Part shown: positions 52,090-60,067 of the stretch, in pieces
How the letters are laid out: each line of letters starts with the position of its first letter
Position numbering within the stretch: the first letter of the stretch is position 1
From: an uncultured Clostridia bacterium
GTDB taxonomy: Bacteria > Bacillota > Clostridia > Christensenellales > Borkfalkiaceae
Assembly: GCA_947087265.1 (NCBI GenBank)
Contig: CAMUBY010000002.1
Coordinates: 186,001-250,000, forward strand
Direction: 5' to 3'
Length of the DNA: 64,000 bases
Made by a program: the position numbers and the translations under genes
Notes under the pieces: generated by a model
Told to the model about the DNA's origin: nothing
Databases searched by the model: none
Seen by the model: the letters and a program-made list of their open reading frames with translations, nothing else

Positions 52090-52424
52090 AAAGATTGAAA
52101 GAAATCAATTTGGAAGAGGGGAAACCAACGGTTGCCCATGCTCTTATTATATTAAAATCGTGCGTGAACAATGCTAAAAGCGGTAACGTCGGTTGCCTTT
52201 ATATCATTCACGGATATGGCAGTAGCGGCAGGGGCGGAGCTATCAGGGAGAAAGCCCGTCAATGGCTGAATGCGCAGACAAGAAACGGCGTTATAAAAAC
52301 TGTGATTAACGGTGAGGACTTCAATTTATTCAACTTTAAAGCATTGGAGCTTAAAAATAAATATAAAGAGTTAGGACAGCTTTTAAAAGTTTGCAACCAC
52401 GGCGTTACAATCGTAGAAATTTAA
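52086..52424 (+). CDS. Smr-domain protein (possible endonuclease)
   Basis: 112 residues, about one Smr domain. The HGxG motif is intact in IIHGYGSSGRGGAIREKARQWL (about residues 40-61), and the C-terminus ends GVTIVEI as in Smr proteins. The N-terminal LDLHG motif, which includes residues needed for cleavage in some Smr nucleases, is replaced by INLEEG, so activity is uncertain. Smr domains in MutS2, SMR and stress proteins bind or cut DNA or RNA, including collided-ribosome mRNA. Start and stop overlap with the AAA+ gene, so the two proteins are translated together and probably work together. Confidence 0.78.
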   Translation: MKRLKEINLEEGKPTVAHALIILKSCVNNAKSGNVGCLYIIHGYGSSGRGGAIREKARQWLNAQTRNGVIKTVINGEDFNLFNFKALELKNKYKELGQLLKVCNHGVTIVEI

Positions 52425-52441
52425 AAATAAATTTTTTAATG

Positions 52442-52486
52442 CGGCTAATTCCGAAACATATTTGAGATTAGCCGTTCTTTTTCTTT
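52442..52486 (+). terminator. terminator of the AAA+/Smr operon
   Basis: Stem CGGCTAAT/ATTAGCCG (52442-52449 with 52467-52474) and a T-rich tract. The same stem sequence recurs after the permease gene. Confidence 0.8.
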
Positions 52487-52530
52487 GGCGAAAAATAAAC
52501 AATAATGATTTTTTATGGCGCATATTTTAT

Positions 52531-52559
52531 TTGATAAATTTTTCGGAGTAGAGTATAAT
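52531..52559 (+). promoter_or_regulatory. promoter of the ArsB/NhaD-type permease gene
   Basis: TTGATA (52531-52536), a 17-nt spacer and TATAAT (52554-52559). Confidence 0.82.
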
Positions 52560-52598
52560 CGGTTTGTTTTTAAATTATCCTTTGTCAGGGCTTAAATT

Positions 52599-53906
52599 AT
52601 GTGGGTTTCCGTAGGTATTTGCATTGCAACGTGCCTTTTAATGATACTTAGTATTCTGGTTTTTCCTAAGCTGAAAATCGGCAAAATTTCGGTTGATACC
52701 TATTGGCTTGTAACGCTTGCAGGCGCAATCCTTATTTTAATTTTTGGCGGAACGGATATCAAAAAAGTAGGGGAAGCGCTGATTGCCGACACGGCGGTAA
52801 ATCCTTTGAAAATTCTCGTTCTGTTCCTGTCAATGACAATGCTGTCAATTTATTTGGACGAACTCGGCTTTTTCCGCTTTCTTGCAAGCATTGCATTAAA
52901 GCATGGCCGAACGGGGCAGAAAAAGCTGTTTTTTATCCTCTATTTTCTCATTTCGTTCTTGACGGTATTTACTTCAAACGACATCATCATTTTGTCGTTT
53001 ACGCCGTTCATCTGCTACTTTGCAAAGAATGCAAAGGTCAATCCTATTCCCTATCTTGCCGCCGAATTCGTCGCCGCAAACACTTGGAGTATGCTGTTTA
53101 TCATCGGCAACCCGACAAATATCTATCTCGCTACGGCAAGCGGAATTTCTTTTCTCGAATACATAAAATTCAGCGTGTTTCCGACTGTGTTCGGCGGAAG
53201 CGTTGCGCTCGGTGCACTGTACCTGCTGTTTTTTAGAAAATTGAAAGAGCCGTTGCAGGTCGAAGCGGAAAGAGTAGTCATAGACGATAAACTTGTGCTT
53301 GGGGTAGGAATTGCACATCTTGCCGTATGCACGGTGTTTTTGGCAATCGGTTCTTATATCGGAGTCGAAATGTGGCTCGTGTCGCTCTGCGCCGCAGGCA
53401 GCTTGTTTGTCTTTGAATCGATTATATCGCTTGTCCGCAAGAAAAAGCCTGTTGCGGTTTTGGGGTGTCTGAAACGCACGCCTTATCAGTTAATTCCGTT
53501 TGTGCTATCGATGTTTGTTATGATAGTCGTGCTTGCGGATAACGGCGTTACGGCGCTTATCGGTAACGCAATGGGGGATAGCTTGCCTATTCTGAAATAC
53601 GGCGTCGCATCGTTCTTTGCCTGCAATTTAATCAACAATATCCCGATGAGCGTGCTGTTTTCGTCGATTATCGGCGGAGCCGGAACGGGCATTCCCGCAA
53701 TTTTCGCAACGATAATCGGCTCTAACATTGGTGCATTCTTTACGCCGATAGGCGCACTTGCAGGCATTATGTGGGGGAATATTATCGGCAAGCATGAAGT
53801 AAAGTTCGGCTATCTCGATTTTTTGAAAATGGGAGTGGTTGTCGCTGTTCCAACATTATTTGCCGCTCTTGGCGGACTATGGCTTGCGGTAACGGTATTT
53901 ATATAG
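52599..53906 (+). CDS. ArsB/NhaD-type ion transporter (IT superfamily permease)
   Basis: 435 residues with about 11 hydrophobic segments. The ArsB/NhaD core is visible: TSNDIIILSFTPFICYFAK (about residue 126), AANTWSMLFIIGNPTNIYLA, and NLINNIPMSVLFSSII (about residue 347). The family includes arsenite exporters, Na+/H+ antiporters and dicarboxylate permeases. No arsR, arsC or arsA lies nearby, so arsenite is not supported over other ions. It has its own promoter and terminator and is probably an independent passenger of the island. Confidence 0.85.
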   Translation: MWVSVGICIATCLLMILSILVFPKLKIGKISVDTYWLVTLAGAILILIFGGTDIKKVGEALIADTAVNPLKILVLFLSMTMLSIYLDELGFFRFLASIALKHGRTGQKKLFFILYFLISFLTVFTSNDIIILSFTPFICYFAKNAKVNPIPYLAAEFVAANTWSMLFIIGNPTNIYLATASGISFLEYIKFSVFPTVFGGSVALGALYLLFFRKLKEPLQVEAERVVIDDKLVLGVGIAHLAVCTVFLAIGSYIGVEMWLVSLCAAGSLFVFESIISLVRKKKPVAVLGCLKRTPYQLIPFVLSMFVMIVVLADNGVTALIGNAMGDSLPILKYGVASFFACNLINNIPMSVLFSSIIGGAGTGIPAIFATIIGSNIGAFFTPIGALAGIMWGNIIGKHEVKFGYLDFLKMGVVVAVPTLFAALGGLWLAVTVFI

Positions 53907-53928
53907 TTGCGTTCTAATAAAGTAGGAG

Positions 53929-53967
53929 CGGCTAATCTTGAATGATATTCGGGATTAACCGTTTTTT
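53929..53967 (+). terminator. intrinsic terminator after the permease gene
   Basis: CGGCTAAT (53929-53936) pairs with ATTAACCG (53954-53961, one mismatch), with AATC/GATT and GAAT/ATTC pairing inside, then TTTTTT. Confidence 0.82.
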
Positions 53968-54015
53968 GATGTTTAGCATGAATAAGCCACCAGTTCAACT
54001 TATGGCATTGAATTC

Positions 54016-54217
54016 TGCGAATGTTGTCAGTTTTTCGGTCTTTTTCTCCTTCTTTCGACATAGATATAAAATACAGTTTTGTCGAAGAAAGGGGAAATAT
54101 TCATGTGGAGAAATATCGAGGAGCGCGTTATAGCTTGTGCGGAATATATCATAGAAACGGGTTGTACGGTAAGGGCTTGCGCCGAGTATGCCGGTTCCAG
54201 CAAATCAACCGTACATA
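54016..54217 (+). repeat. right direct repeat: intact spoIIID promoter and 5' region
   Basis: Partner of 48857-49057. It includes the leader and first codons of the functional spoIIID gene. The two repeats bracket about 5 kb. Confidence 0.93.
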
Positions 54218-54402
54218 AAGACGTTACCGAACGGCTTTCCGCAATCGATTCTGCGCTATGGGAAAAGGTCAAAGCCGTTCTGGACCTCAATCTGAAAGAA
54301 AGACATCTACGCGGCGGCGCCGCTACCAAACGCAAATACTTGTGCGAACGCGACAAAACGGTCGAATTGCAAAAGGAAGCGGCAATTGCCGAATCGCGGT
54401 AA
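54103..54402 (+). CDS. spoIIID: sporulation transcriptional regulator SpoIIID
   Basis: 99 residues. The helix-turn-helix CTVRACAEYAGSSKSTVHKD (about 21-40), TERLSAIDSALWEKVKAVLDLN and the hallmark RHLRGGAATKRKY (about 67-79) identify SpoIIID. In the mother cell it acts with sigma-E, repressing early genes and activating later ones including sigK. GAAGAAAGGGG precedes the ATG. A second, broken copy of its 5' half lies at 48857-49057, and its upstream neighbours belong to the accessory island. Confidence 0.94.
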   Translation: MWRNIEERVIACAEYIIETGCTVRACAEYAGSSKSTVHKDVTERLSAIDSALWEKVKAVLDLNLKERHLRGGAATKRKYLCERDKTVELQKEAAIAESR

Positions 54403-54432
54403 ATTTTTCCGAAAAAAAGCGCGGTTTCTATC

Positions 54433-54461
54433 TTGTAAATTGAATTTGAGTATGTTATAAT
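54433..54461 (+). promoter_or_regulatory. promoter of the activase operon
   Basis: TTGTAA (54433-54438), a 17-nt spacer and TATAAT (54456-54461) with an extended -10 (TGTTATAAT). Confidence 0.82.
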
Positions 54462-54494
54462 ATACAGTACCGAAAAATACAAAAGAGATACCGT

Positions 54495-57422
54495 ATGGCA
54501 AAGTTATTGGGAATCGACGTCGGCTCGACCACGGTGAAAGTGTGTGTTATCGATGAAGAGGGAAAGGTGCTTTATACCTCTTACGAACGGCACTTTTCCC
54601 GCGTGAAGGAATGCGTAACGGCGGAACTGAACAAGGTCCGCCCTTTTGGCACACAATTCAAAACGTGTATTACGGGTTCGGCAGGGCTCGGCATTGCACA
54701 GCGCGGTAAAATTCCCTTTGTGCAGGAAGTTCAGTCTGCCTACGGTGCCATTAAAGCGTTTTATTCCGACGCGGACGCCGCTATCGAACTCGGCGGCGAA
54801 GACGCGAAAATTATTTTTATTACAGGCGGCATGGAACAGCGCATGAACGGAAGTTGCGCGGGCGGCACGGGCGCGTTCATCGACCAGATGGCGACTCTGC
54901 TCGATATTACGGTTGCCGAAATGGACGCCCTTGCACTTAAAGCGGAGAAAGTGTATCCCATTGCTTCCCGTTGCGGCGTGTTTGCAAAATCCGATATCCA
55001 GCCGCTTTTGAATCAGGGTGTGAGCAAGGCGGATATTTCCGCTTCCATTTTTCAGGCAGTTGTCGACCAAACCGTTTCGGGACTTGCGCAGGGGCGGCGA
55101 ATCAAAGGGAAAGTATTGTTCCTCGGCGGACCCTTGCATTTTTTGAAAGCGCTTCGGAAAGCTTTTCAAACCACCCTCAATTTAGACGACGAACACGCCG
55201 TATTCCCCGAAAATGCGCCTTGCTTTATGGCAATCGGCGCGGCAATGTATGCGGAAAGCTCCAAAGAGGAGAGCATCGACGAAATACTTTCACGGCTCTC
55301 ATCGGTCAGTGACGCTTCCGAAATTTCGGTCGGTCAGCCGCTGTTTGCAAACAGAAAAGAATACGACGAATTTGTCGCGCGCCATAAACGGAGTGATTTG
55401 CAATTCGAAGATATTTATAAATACAAGGGCGACGCTTACCTCGGAATCGATTCTGGCTCGACAACGACCAAGCTCATGCTGATTACGCCCGAATGTAAAA
55501 TTTTGTATTCCCACTATCAGTCAAATAACGGTCAGCCGCTCGACATTGTAGCGGCGAAAATCCGCGAAATTTACGGACTGATTCAAGACCGTATCACCAT
55601 CCGCGGTGCGTGCGTCACGGGCTACGGCGAGGATATGATGCGTGCCGCGCTGAAAATCGATTTCGGCATAGTGGAAACAATGGCGCACTTTAAGGCGGCA
55701 CTGCACTTTAATCCCGAAGTGGATTTCATTATCGATATCGGCGGACAGGACATTAAATGCTTTAAGGTGAAAAATCACGCCATCGATTCGATTATGCTCA
55801 ACGAGGCCTGTTCGTCCGGCTGCGGTTCGTTTATCCAGACGTTTGCAAAAGCGATGGGCATGGAAATTGAGGAGTTTTCAAAACTCGGTTTATTTGCAAC
55901 CCGTCCCGTGGAACTCGGTTCGCGTTGTACGGTGTTTATGAACAGTTCCGTAAAACAAGCTCAGAAAGAGGGCGCAAGTGTGGAGGATATCTCCGCAGGG
56001 CTTTCGTCGTCCATTGTCAAGAACGCCATTTATAAGGTCATTCGTGCGCGTACGCCCGAGGAACTCGGCAACCATATCGTCGTGCAGGGCGGCACGTTTC
56101 TCAACGACGCGGTGCTGCGCTCTTTTGAAAAGGAAACGGGGAAGCAGGTTATCCGTCCTGCCATTGCAGGCTTGATGGGCGCGTTCGGCGCGGCGTTGTA
56201 TGCCATGGAAAACACGGCGCAAGACGTTCTTATCAGTAAACTGATGACGGAAGCGGAACTGCGTGCTTTTACATATTCTTCGCAGTCGGTGAACTGCCGC
56301 GGCTGTACGTCCAAATGCAATGTGAATATTCTCACGTTTTCGGACGGACGCAAATTCATTTCAGGCAACAAATGCGAACGCGGCGCAGGCATGAAAGTGC
56401 CCGAAAACCGCCCCGATATCTACGCGTATAAATATGAAAAACTGTTAAGTATGCCCTCGAAACAGGCGGGTAAGCGCGGAAGGGTCGGCATTCCTCTGCA
56501 ACTCGTAATGTACGAGCAACTTCCGCTTTGGACGGGCTTCTTTGAAACGTGCGGTTTCGAGGTGGTGCTTTCCGAAAAGAGTTCGCGCGAACTCTATTTC
56601 AAAGGTCAGCATACGGTGGCGAGCGATACCGCTTGCTATCCCGCGAAACTCATTCACGGGCATATCGAATCTCTCCTTGATAGCGGCGTTGATTTTATTT
56701 TCTATCCTTGCGAGAGTTACAACCTCAAACAAGAGGGCTCCGTCAATTATTATAACTGTCCCGTGGTTGCCTATTATCCCGAACTTCTGAAAGCGAACAA
56801 CGAACGCCTCAATCAGGATAATTTCATCATGCCGTATATCAACCCCAATCACGAGAAGAAGACGGCGCAGGCGATGTATGCGGCTTTGAAAAAGTATCGT
56901 GTTCCGATGTCCGTTATTAAACGCGGTTTGAAAGAGGGAATGAGGCGTTTAGAGGAGTACCACGCAGACGTTGTAAAAGAGGGCAAAAAAATTCTTGCCG
57001 AGGCGGAAAAGGAAAATCTCAAAGTGGTGGTGCTTGCGGGAAGACCTTACCACGTCGACCCAGAAATCAACCACGGTATCAATAAACTGTTGTGTTCGCT
57101 CGGTTGTGCGGTGCTTTCCGAAGACGCCGTATTCGAGGAGAGCGATTATGTAAAAGTGGACGTTCTGAACCAATGGACGTACCACGCAAGACTGTACCGT
57201 GCGGCGGAGTACGCATCACGGCATAAAGACGTAAACCTCGTGCAACTCGTTTCCTTCGGTTGCGGTATCGACGCGATTACGACGGACGAAGTGCGCCACA
57301 TATTAGAAACGAACGGAAAACTCTATACCCAAATCAAAATCGATGAAATCAACAATCTCGGCGTGGTGAAAATCCGACTGCGTTCCATGCTCGCCGCGAT
57401 TGAAGAACAGAGCAGACTATGA
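54495..57422 (+). CDS. 2-hydroxyacyl-CoA dehydratase activase-related ATPase (tandem BcrAD/BadFG + DUF2229)
   Basis: 975 residues. Two ASKHA ATPase domains in tandem: first GIDVGSTTVKVCV...NGSCAGGTGAFIDQ...GVFAKSDIQPLLNQG (about 4-260), second GIDSGSTTTKLML...EACSSGCGSFIQ...CTVFMNSSVKQAQ (about 315-570). Then a Cys-rich segment CRGCTSKCN (about 600) and a DUF2229 region with FYPCESYNLKQEG. Such proteins resemble HgdC, the Fe-S ATPase that drives electrons into 2-hydroxyacyl-CoA dehydratases, but in a longer form widespread in Clostridia and of unproven substrate. The downstream gene overlaps (ATGA). Confidence 0.87.
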   Translation: MAKLLGIDVGSTTVKVCVIDEEGKVLYTSYERHFSRVKECVTAELNKVRPFGTQFKTCITGSAGLGIAQRGKIPFVQEVQSAYGAIKAFYSDADAAIELGGEDAKIIFITGGMEQRMNGSCAGGTGAFIDQMATLLDITVAEMDALALKAEKVYPIASRCGVFAKSDIQPLLNQGVSKADISASIFQAVVDQTVSGLAQGRRIKGKVLFLGGPLHFLKALRKAFQTTLNLDDEHAVFPENAPCFMAIGAAMYAESSKEESIDEILSRLSSVSDASEISVGQPLFANRKEYDEFVARHKRSDLQFEDIYKYKGDAYLGIDSGSTTTKLMLITPECKILYSHYQSNNGQPLDIVAAKIREIYGLIQDRITIRGACVTGYGEDMMRAALKIDFGIVETMAHFKAALHFNPEVDFIIDIGGQDIKCFKVKNHAIDSIMLNEACSSGCGSFIQTFAKAMGMEIEEFSKLGLFATRPVELGSRCTVFMNSSVKQAQKEGASVEDISAGLSSSIVKNAIYKVIRARTPEELGNHIVVQGGTFLNDAVLRSFEKETGKQVIRPAIAGLMGAFGAALYAMENTAQDVLISKLMTEAELRAFTYSSQSVNCRGCTSKCNVNILTFSDGRKFISGNKCERGAGMKVPENRPDIYAYKYEKLLSMPSKQAGKRGRVGIPLQLVMYEQLPLWTGFFETCGFEVVLSEKSSRELYFKGQHTVASDTACYPAKLIHGHIESLLDSGVDFIFYPCESYNLKQEGSVNYYNCPVVAYYPELLKANNERLNQDNFIMPYINPNHEKKTAQAMYAALKKYRVPMSVIKRGLKEGMRRLEEYHADVVKEGKKILAEAEKENLKVVVLAGRPYHVDPEINHGINKLLCSLGCAVLSEDAVFEESDYVKVDVLNQWTYHARLYRAAEYASRHKDVNLVQLVSFGCGIDAITTDEVRHILETNGKLYTQIKIDEINNLGVVKIRLRSMLAAIEEQSRL

Positions 57423-58693
57423 AACAAGAAAACAGAAAGACGGTCGACTATACCGAAGATTATCCGCAGTTTACGCCCGAAATGAGGAAGGATTACACCA
57501 TTTTGGTGCCCGATATGCTTCCTTATCATTTCGAGATATTTTTGCATATCATAAACCGCGAAGGTTACAAAACGGAACTTCTCCATAATAACGGGCGCGC
57601 GGTCATCGACGAGGGCTTGAAGCACGTTCATAACGACACTTGTTTCCCTGCGCTGTGCGTTATCGGGCAGTATCTCGACGCGCTTAAAAGCGGAAAATAC
57701 GACGTAAACAAGACGGCGGTTTTAATTACGCAGACGGGCGGCGGCTGCCGTGCGAGTAACTATCTGCCGCTCATCAGACGTGCGCTCAAAGCAGAGTTTC
57801 CGAACGTCCCCGTGCTCTCGCTCAATTTCGCGGGGTTGGAAAAAGGGAACACGCTGCAACTGAATTTGAAACTCCTTGCGAAATTCGGCTACGCAATGTT
57901 TTACGGCGATTTGATTATGTACTGCTTCAACCAGACGAAGCCGTACGAAATCAACGAAGGGGATACGGCGCGGGTGCGCGAAGAATGCGTCAAAGATATC
58001 AAGCGCATTTTCGACGAAGGAAAATATAAACGGTATTTGCGCGTGGCACAGTCGATTTTAGATGCGTTTGCCTCCGTTCGCATCAGTAAGGAAGAAAAAG
58101 TGAAAGTGGGAATCGTCGGGGAAATTTACGTGAAATATTCTCCGCTCGGCAACTCGCATCTGGAAGAATTTTTGCTTTCCGAACAGTGCGAACCGGTGGT
58201 GCCTGCGCTTCTTGACTTTATTTTATACTGTTTAACCAATTCGCTCAACGATGCAAAGCGGTACGGGGTCAACACCAAAGGACGGCTGTTGTTCAAATTC
58301 GGATATCGCTGGTTGTATAAGAGGCAGAAGAAACTCATCGCGCTCATGCAAAAGCAAGGCGGATTCGAGCCTTTCCATGACTTTGAACACTTGAAAGCCT
58401 GCGGCGATAAGGTGATTGACCAGGGCGTGAAGATGGGCGAGGGTTGGTTAATTCCCGCCGAGATGGTCGCGCTTGCCGAATCGGGCACGGATAATATCGT
58501 CTGCGCGCAGCCTTTCGGTTGCCTGCCCAATCACATTGCGGGTAAGGGCGCGGCGCGTATGGTAAAAACGGTTTGCCCGAACGCGAACATTGTGCCTGTC
58601 GATTACGACCCGTCCGCCACGCGCGTCAATCAGGAAAACCGCATTAAACTGATGATTTCCACCGCAAGGGAAAATCTGAAAGCGAAACAGTGA
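57419..58693 (+). CDS. HgdB-like 2-hydroxyacyl-CoA dehydratase-related protein
   Basis: 424 residues. HVHNDTCFPALCVIGQYLDALKSG, VLITQTGGGCRASNY, KVGIVGEIYVKYSPLGN and AQPFGCLPNHIAGKG contain conserved cysteines that fit an Fe-S cluster site, as in the dehydratase D-component/DUF2229 family. It is the translationally coupled partner of the preceding ATPase, making a two-component ATP-driven redox system. No CoA-transferase or dehydrogenase lies nearby to define a fermentation pathway. Confidence 0.84.
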   Translation: MKQENRKTVDYTEDYPQFTPEMRKDYTILVPDMLPYHFEIFLHIINREGYKTELLHNNGRAVIDEGLKHVHNDTCFPALCVIGQYLDALKSGKYDVNKTAVLITQTGGGCRASNYLPLIRRALKAEFPNVPVLSLNFAGLEKGNTLQLNLKLLAKFGYAMFYGDLIMYCFNQTKPYEINEGDTARVREECVKDIKRIFDEGKYKRYLRVAQSILDAFASVRISKEEKVKVGIVGEIYVKYSPLGNSHLEEFLLSEQCEPVVPALLDFILYCLTNSLNDAKRYGVNTKGRLLFKFGYRWLYKRQKKLIALMQKQGGFEPFHDFEHLKACGDKVIDQGVKMGEGWLIPAEMVALAESGTDNIVCAQPFGCLPNHIAGKGAARMVKTVCPNANIVPVDYDPSATRVNQENRIKLMISTARENLKAKQ

Positions 58694-58708
58694 ATTGATA
58701 GCAACAAA

Positions 58709-58741
58709 CCGCCCTGCATATATATGCGAGGCGGCTTTTTT
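58709..58741 (+). terminator. intrinsic terminator after the activase operon
   Basis: CCGCC (58709-58713) pairs with GGCGG (58730-58734) around an inner palindrome GCATATATATGC; CTTTTTT follows. Confidence 0.82.
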
Positions 58742-58766
58742 ATATTTGAGCGATATTTTTTCACGG

Positions 58767-59144
58767 TTAAAAAATATTTTCTAATGCGGGGCTGTAAGTT
58801 TCGGGCAGACAGGAACATAAGTGAATTAAAATTTCGAGGTTGGCAAGCGCGTAAGAATACTCCTTTTCGCCGATGAGACGTACGGTTTCCGACATATAGT
58901 CGTCGATTCTCGAAACGTCGTTGTGCGGAATCCAAACGTGCAGGTGTTCTTTCCGTTCTTCCCACGAAGTTTGTACTGCTTTCGCGTCCTCGATGTTTGC
59001 CGTTTCGTTTTCCGTTTTCAAATAAAGCGTATGAAGCTCTTTTCCGAAACTGTCGAATTGTTCGGAAACATAATAGCATTCAAAGATTGCCGCCCCGATT
59101 AGGAGGGCGATTGCCGTTAAAATTGCCGCAATTGATTTTACCAT
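58767..59144 (-). CDS. DUF4363 family protein
   Basis: 125 residues. One N-terminal membrane segment (about 4-22), then a helical region with Trp and His residues (TSWEERKEHLHVWIPHNDVSRIDDYMSE). This fits DUF4363, a small protein of unknown function commonly encoded with DUF421 proteins in Clostridia and Bacilli. It overlaps the DUF421 gene by 7 nt on the minus strand. An extracytoplasmic location is likely. Confidence 0.8.
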   Translation of the reverse strand: MVKSIAAILTAIALLIGAAIFECYYVSEQFDSFGKELHTLYLKTENETANIEDAKAVQTSWEERKEHLHVWIPHNDVSRIDDYMSETVRLIGEKEYSYALANLEILIHLCSCLPETYSPALENIF

Positions 59145-59827
59145 GTTTTTCCCTCGGGATAATTAACGGTGAAGGTACGGAACTTTTCGTTCTTTACCTG
59201 CAAGTATAATTTTCCCGTGCCGTCTGCGGTGAGTACGAGCACCTTTTTCTCGCTTTTTACACCCTGTTCTTTTAGGATACCGTCAAAAAATTCTTTTTCC
59301 AGACCCGTAATTCCGAGATTCTTTTTATCGTATTTGCCGTTATCGATTATGACGAGCGGCAGGGAGGTCTGTGTTTTTTCGTAGTCCTGCTTGGGGAGCG
59401 CCGAAAACATACCGTTCGATTCATAGATCGCGTAATCGATGCTGTCGAGCGAGAAATAACCTGCCGTCCGTAGCGATTCGATGAGGTCGGATACGTCGAG
59501 ATTGTTGCGCTTCAACTGGTAGTCGTCAATTCCGTTCTTGTTCACGACAACGCTCGGTTTGCCGCTGATGAGCGATTTCAAGGGTTTGACTTTCAAATCC
59601 AACAGCGTCATGATTTCATGCAGGACGAAAATAGTCAGCACGGCGACGATACCGTAAAGCAGGGGAATAGAGGCGTCCGCCATGGGAATGCAGGCGAGGT
59701 CTGCAATCACGAGCGTAATAATCAATTCGAACGGCTGCATTTCTCCGATTTGCCGTTTTCCCATCAATCGCATAATAATTAAAAGCGCAACGAAAATAAT
59801 CGCCGTGCGTATCATGACGAGTACCAT
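59138..59827 (-). CDS. DUF421 (YetF-like) membrane protein
   Basis: 229 residues from ATG 59827. Three N-terminal membrane segments with RLMGKRQIGEMQPFELIITLVIADLA, the hallmark of DUF421, then two small alpha/beta units (SLISGKPSVVVNKNGIDDYQL). YetF-family proteins are found in spore-formers; no biochemical function is established. A longer N-terminus is possible, but the extra residues look unrelated. No clear ribosome site is seen. Upstream lies the folate riboswitch region on the other strand. Confidence 0.84.
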   Translation of the reverse strand: MVLVMIRTAIIFVALLIIMRLMGKRQIGEMQPFELIITLVIADLACIPMADASIPLLYGIVAVLTIFVLHEIMTLLDLKVKPLKSLISGKPSVVVNKNGIDDYQLKRNNLDVSDLIESLRTAGYFSLDSIDYAIYESNGMFSALPKQDYEKTQTSLPLVIIDNGKYDKKNLGITGLEKEFFDGILKEQGVKSEKKVLVLTADGTGKLYLQVKNEKFRTFTVNYPEGKTW

Positions 59828-59869
59828 AATAAAAGTATTTTGATTTTGTCGGAAAACTATGTAATTTTC

Positions 59870-59898
59870 TTGCTTTTTTCGCACAAGTCGTATATAAT
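59870..59898 (+). promoter_or_regulatory. promoter of the folate riboswitch transcript
   Basis: TTGCTT (59870-59875), a 17-nt spacer and TATAAT (59893-59898); start at about 59905, just before the riboswitch. Confidence 0.82.
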
Positions 59899-59906
59899 AA
59901 AAACAG

Positions 59907-59997
59907 AAGAGTAGCCAAGGCGCGTTAAGTGTTGCGAAACGGGACGTTGTTCGCAAACGAAAGGGGGTTCCCTGCGGTGCCGCGGCGCGTCCGCTCG
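59907..59997 (+). promoter_or_regulatory. tetrahydrofolate (THF) riboswitch
   Basis: Matches the THF (folT) riboswitch: GAGTAG, then CGCGTTAAGTG, hairpin TTGCGAA/TTCGCAA, ACGAA, TGCGGTG and CGTCCGCTC in the right order and spacing. The pseudoknot is kept with covariation: GGACG (59942-59946) can pair with CGTCC (59988-59992), where the S. mutans example has GGATG/CATCC. It senses reduced folates and turns off the transporter gene when folate is plentiful. Confidence 0.93.
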
Positions 59998-60039
59998 CTA
60001 TGCGTTTTCCGGCTTATGCCCCAAAGCGCAACCGTTCGG

Positions 60040-60065
60040 ACCTCTCACTTTCGGGAGGTTTTTTT
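60040..60065 (+). terminator. riboswitch expression platform: terminator containing the folT ribosome site
   Basis: ACCTCTC (60040-60046) pairs with GGGAGGT (60053-60059), followed by TTTTTT. The 3' arm holds the Shine-Dalgarno GGGAGG, 8 nt before ATG 60068, so the same helix can end transcription and hide the ribosome site. Confidence 0.85.
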
Positions 60066-60067
60066 AT

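Noticed and set aside
49361..52424. Cas13d or another CRISPR effector partnered with the RHH-WYL protein
   Set aside because: No HEPN RxxxxH effector, no cas genes and no CRISPR repeats were found in the window; the adjacent large protein is AAA+ with FtsH similarity.
52599..53906. arsenic resistance operon
   Set aside because: Only the permease is present; no arsR, arsC, arsA or ArsR-type operator is nearby, and the family includes other ion transporters.
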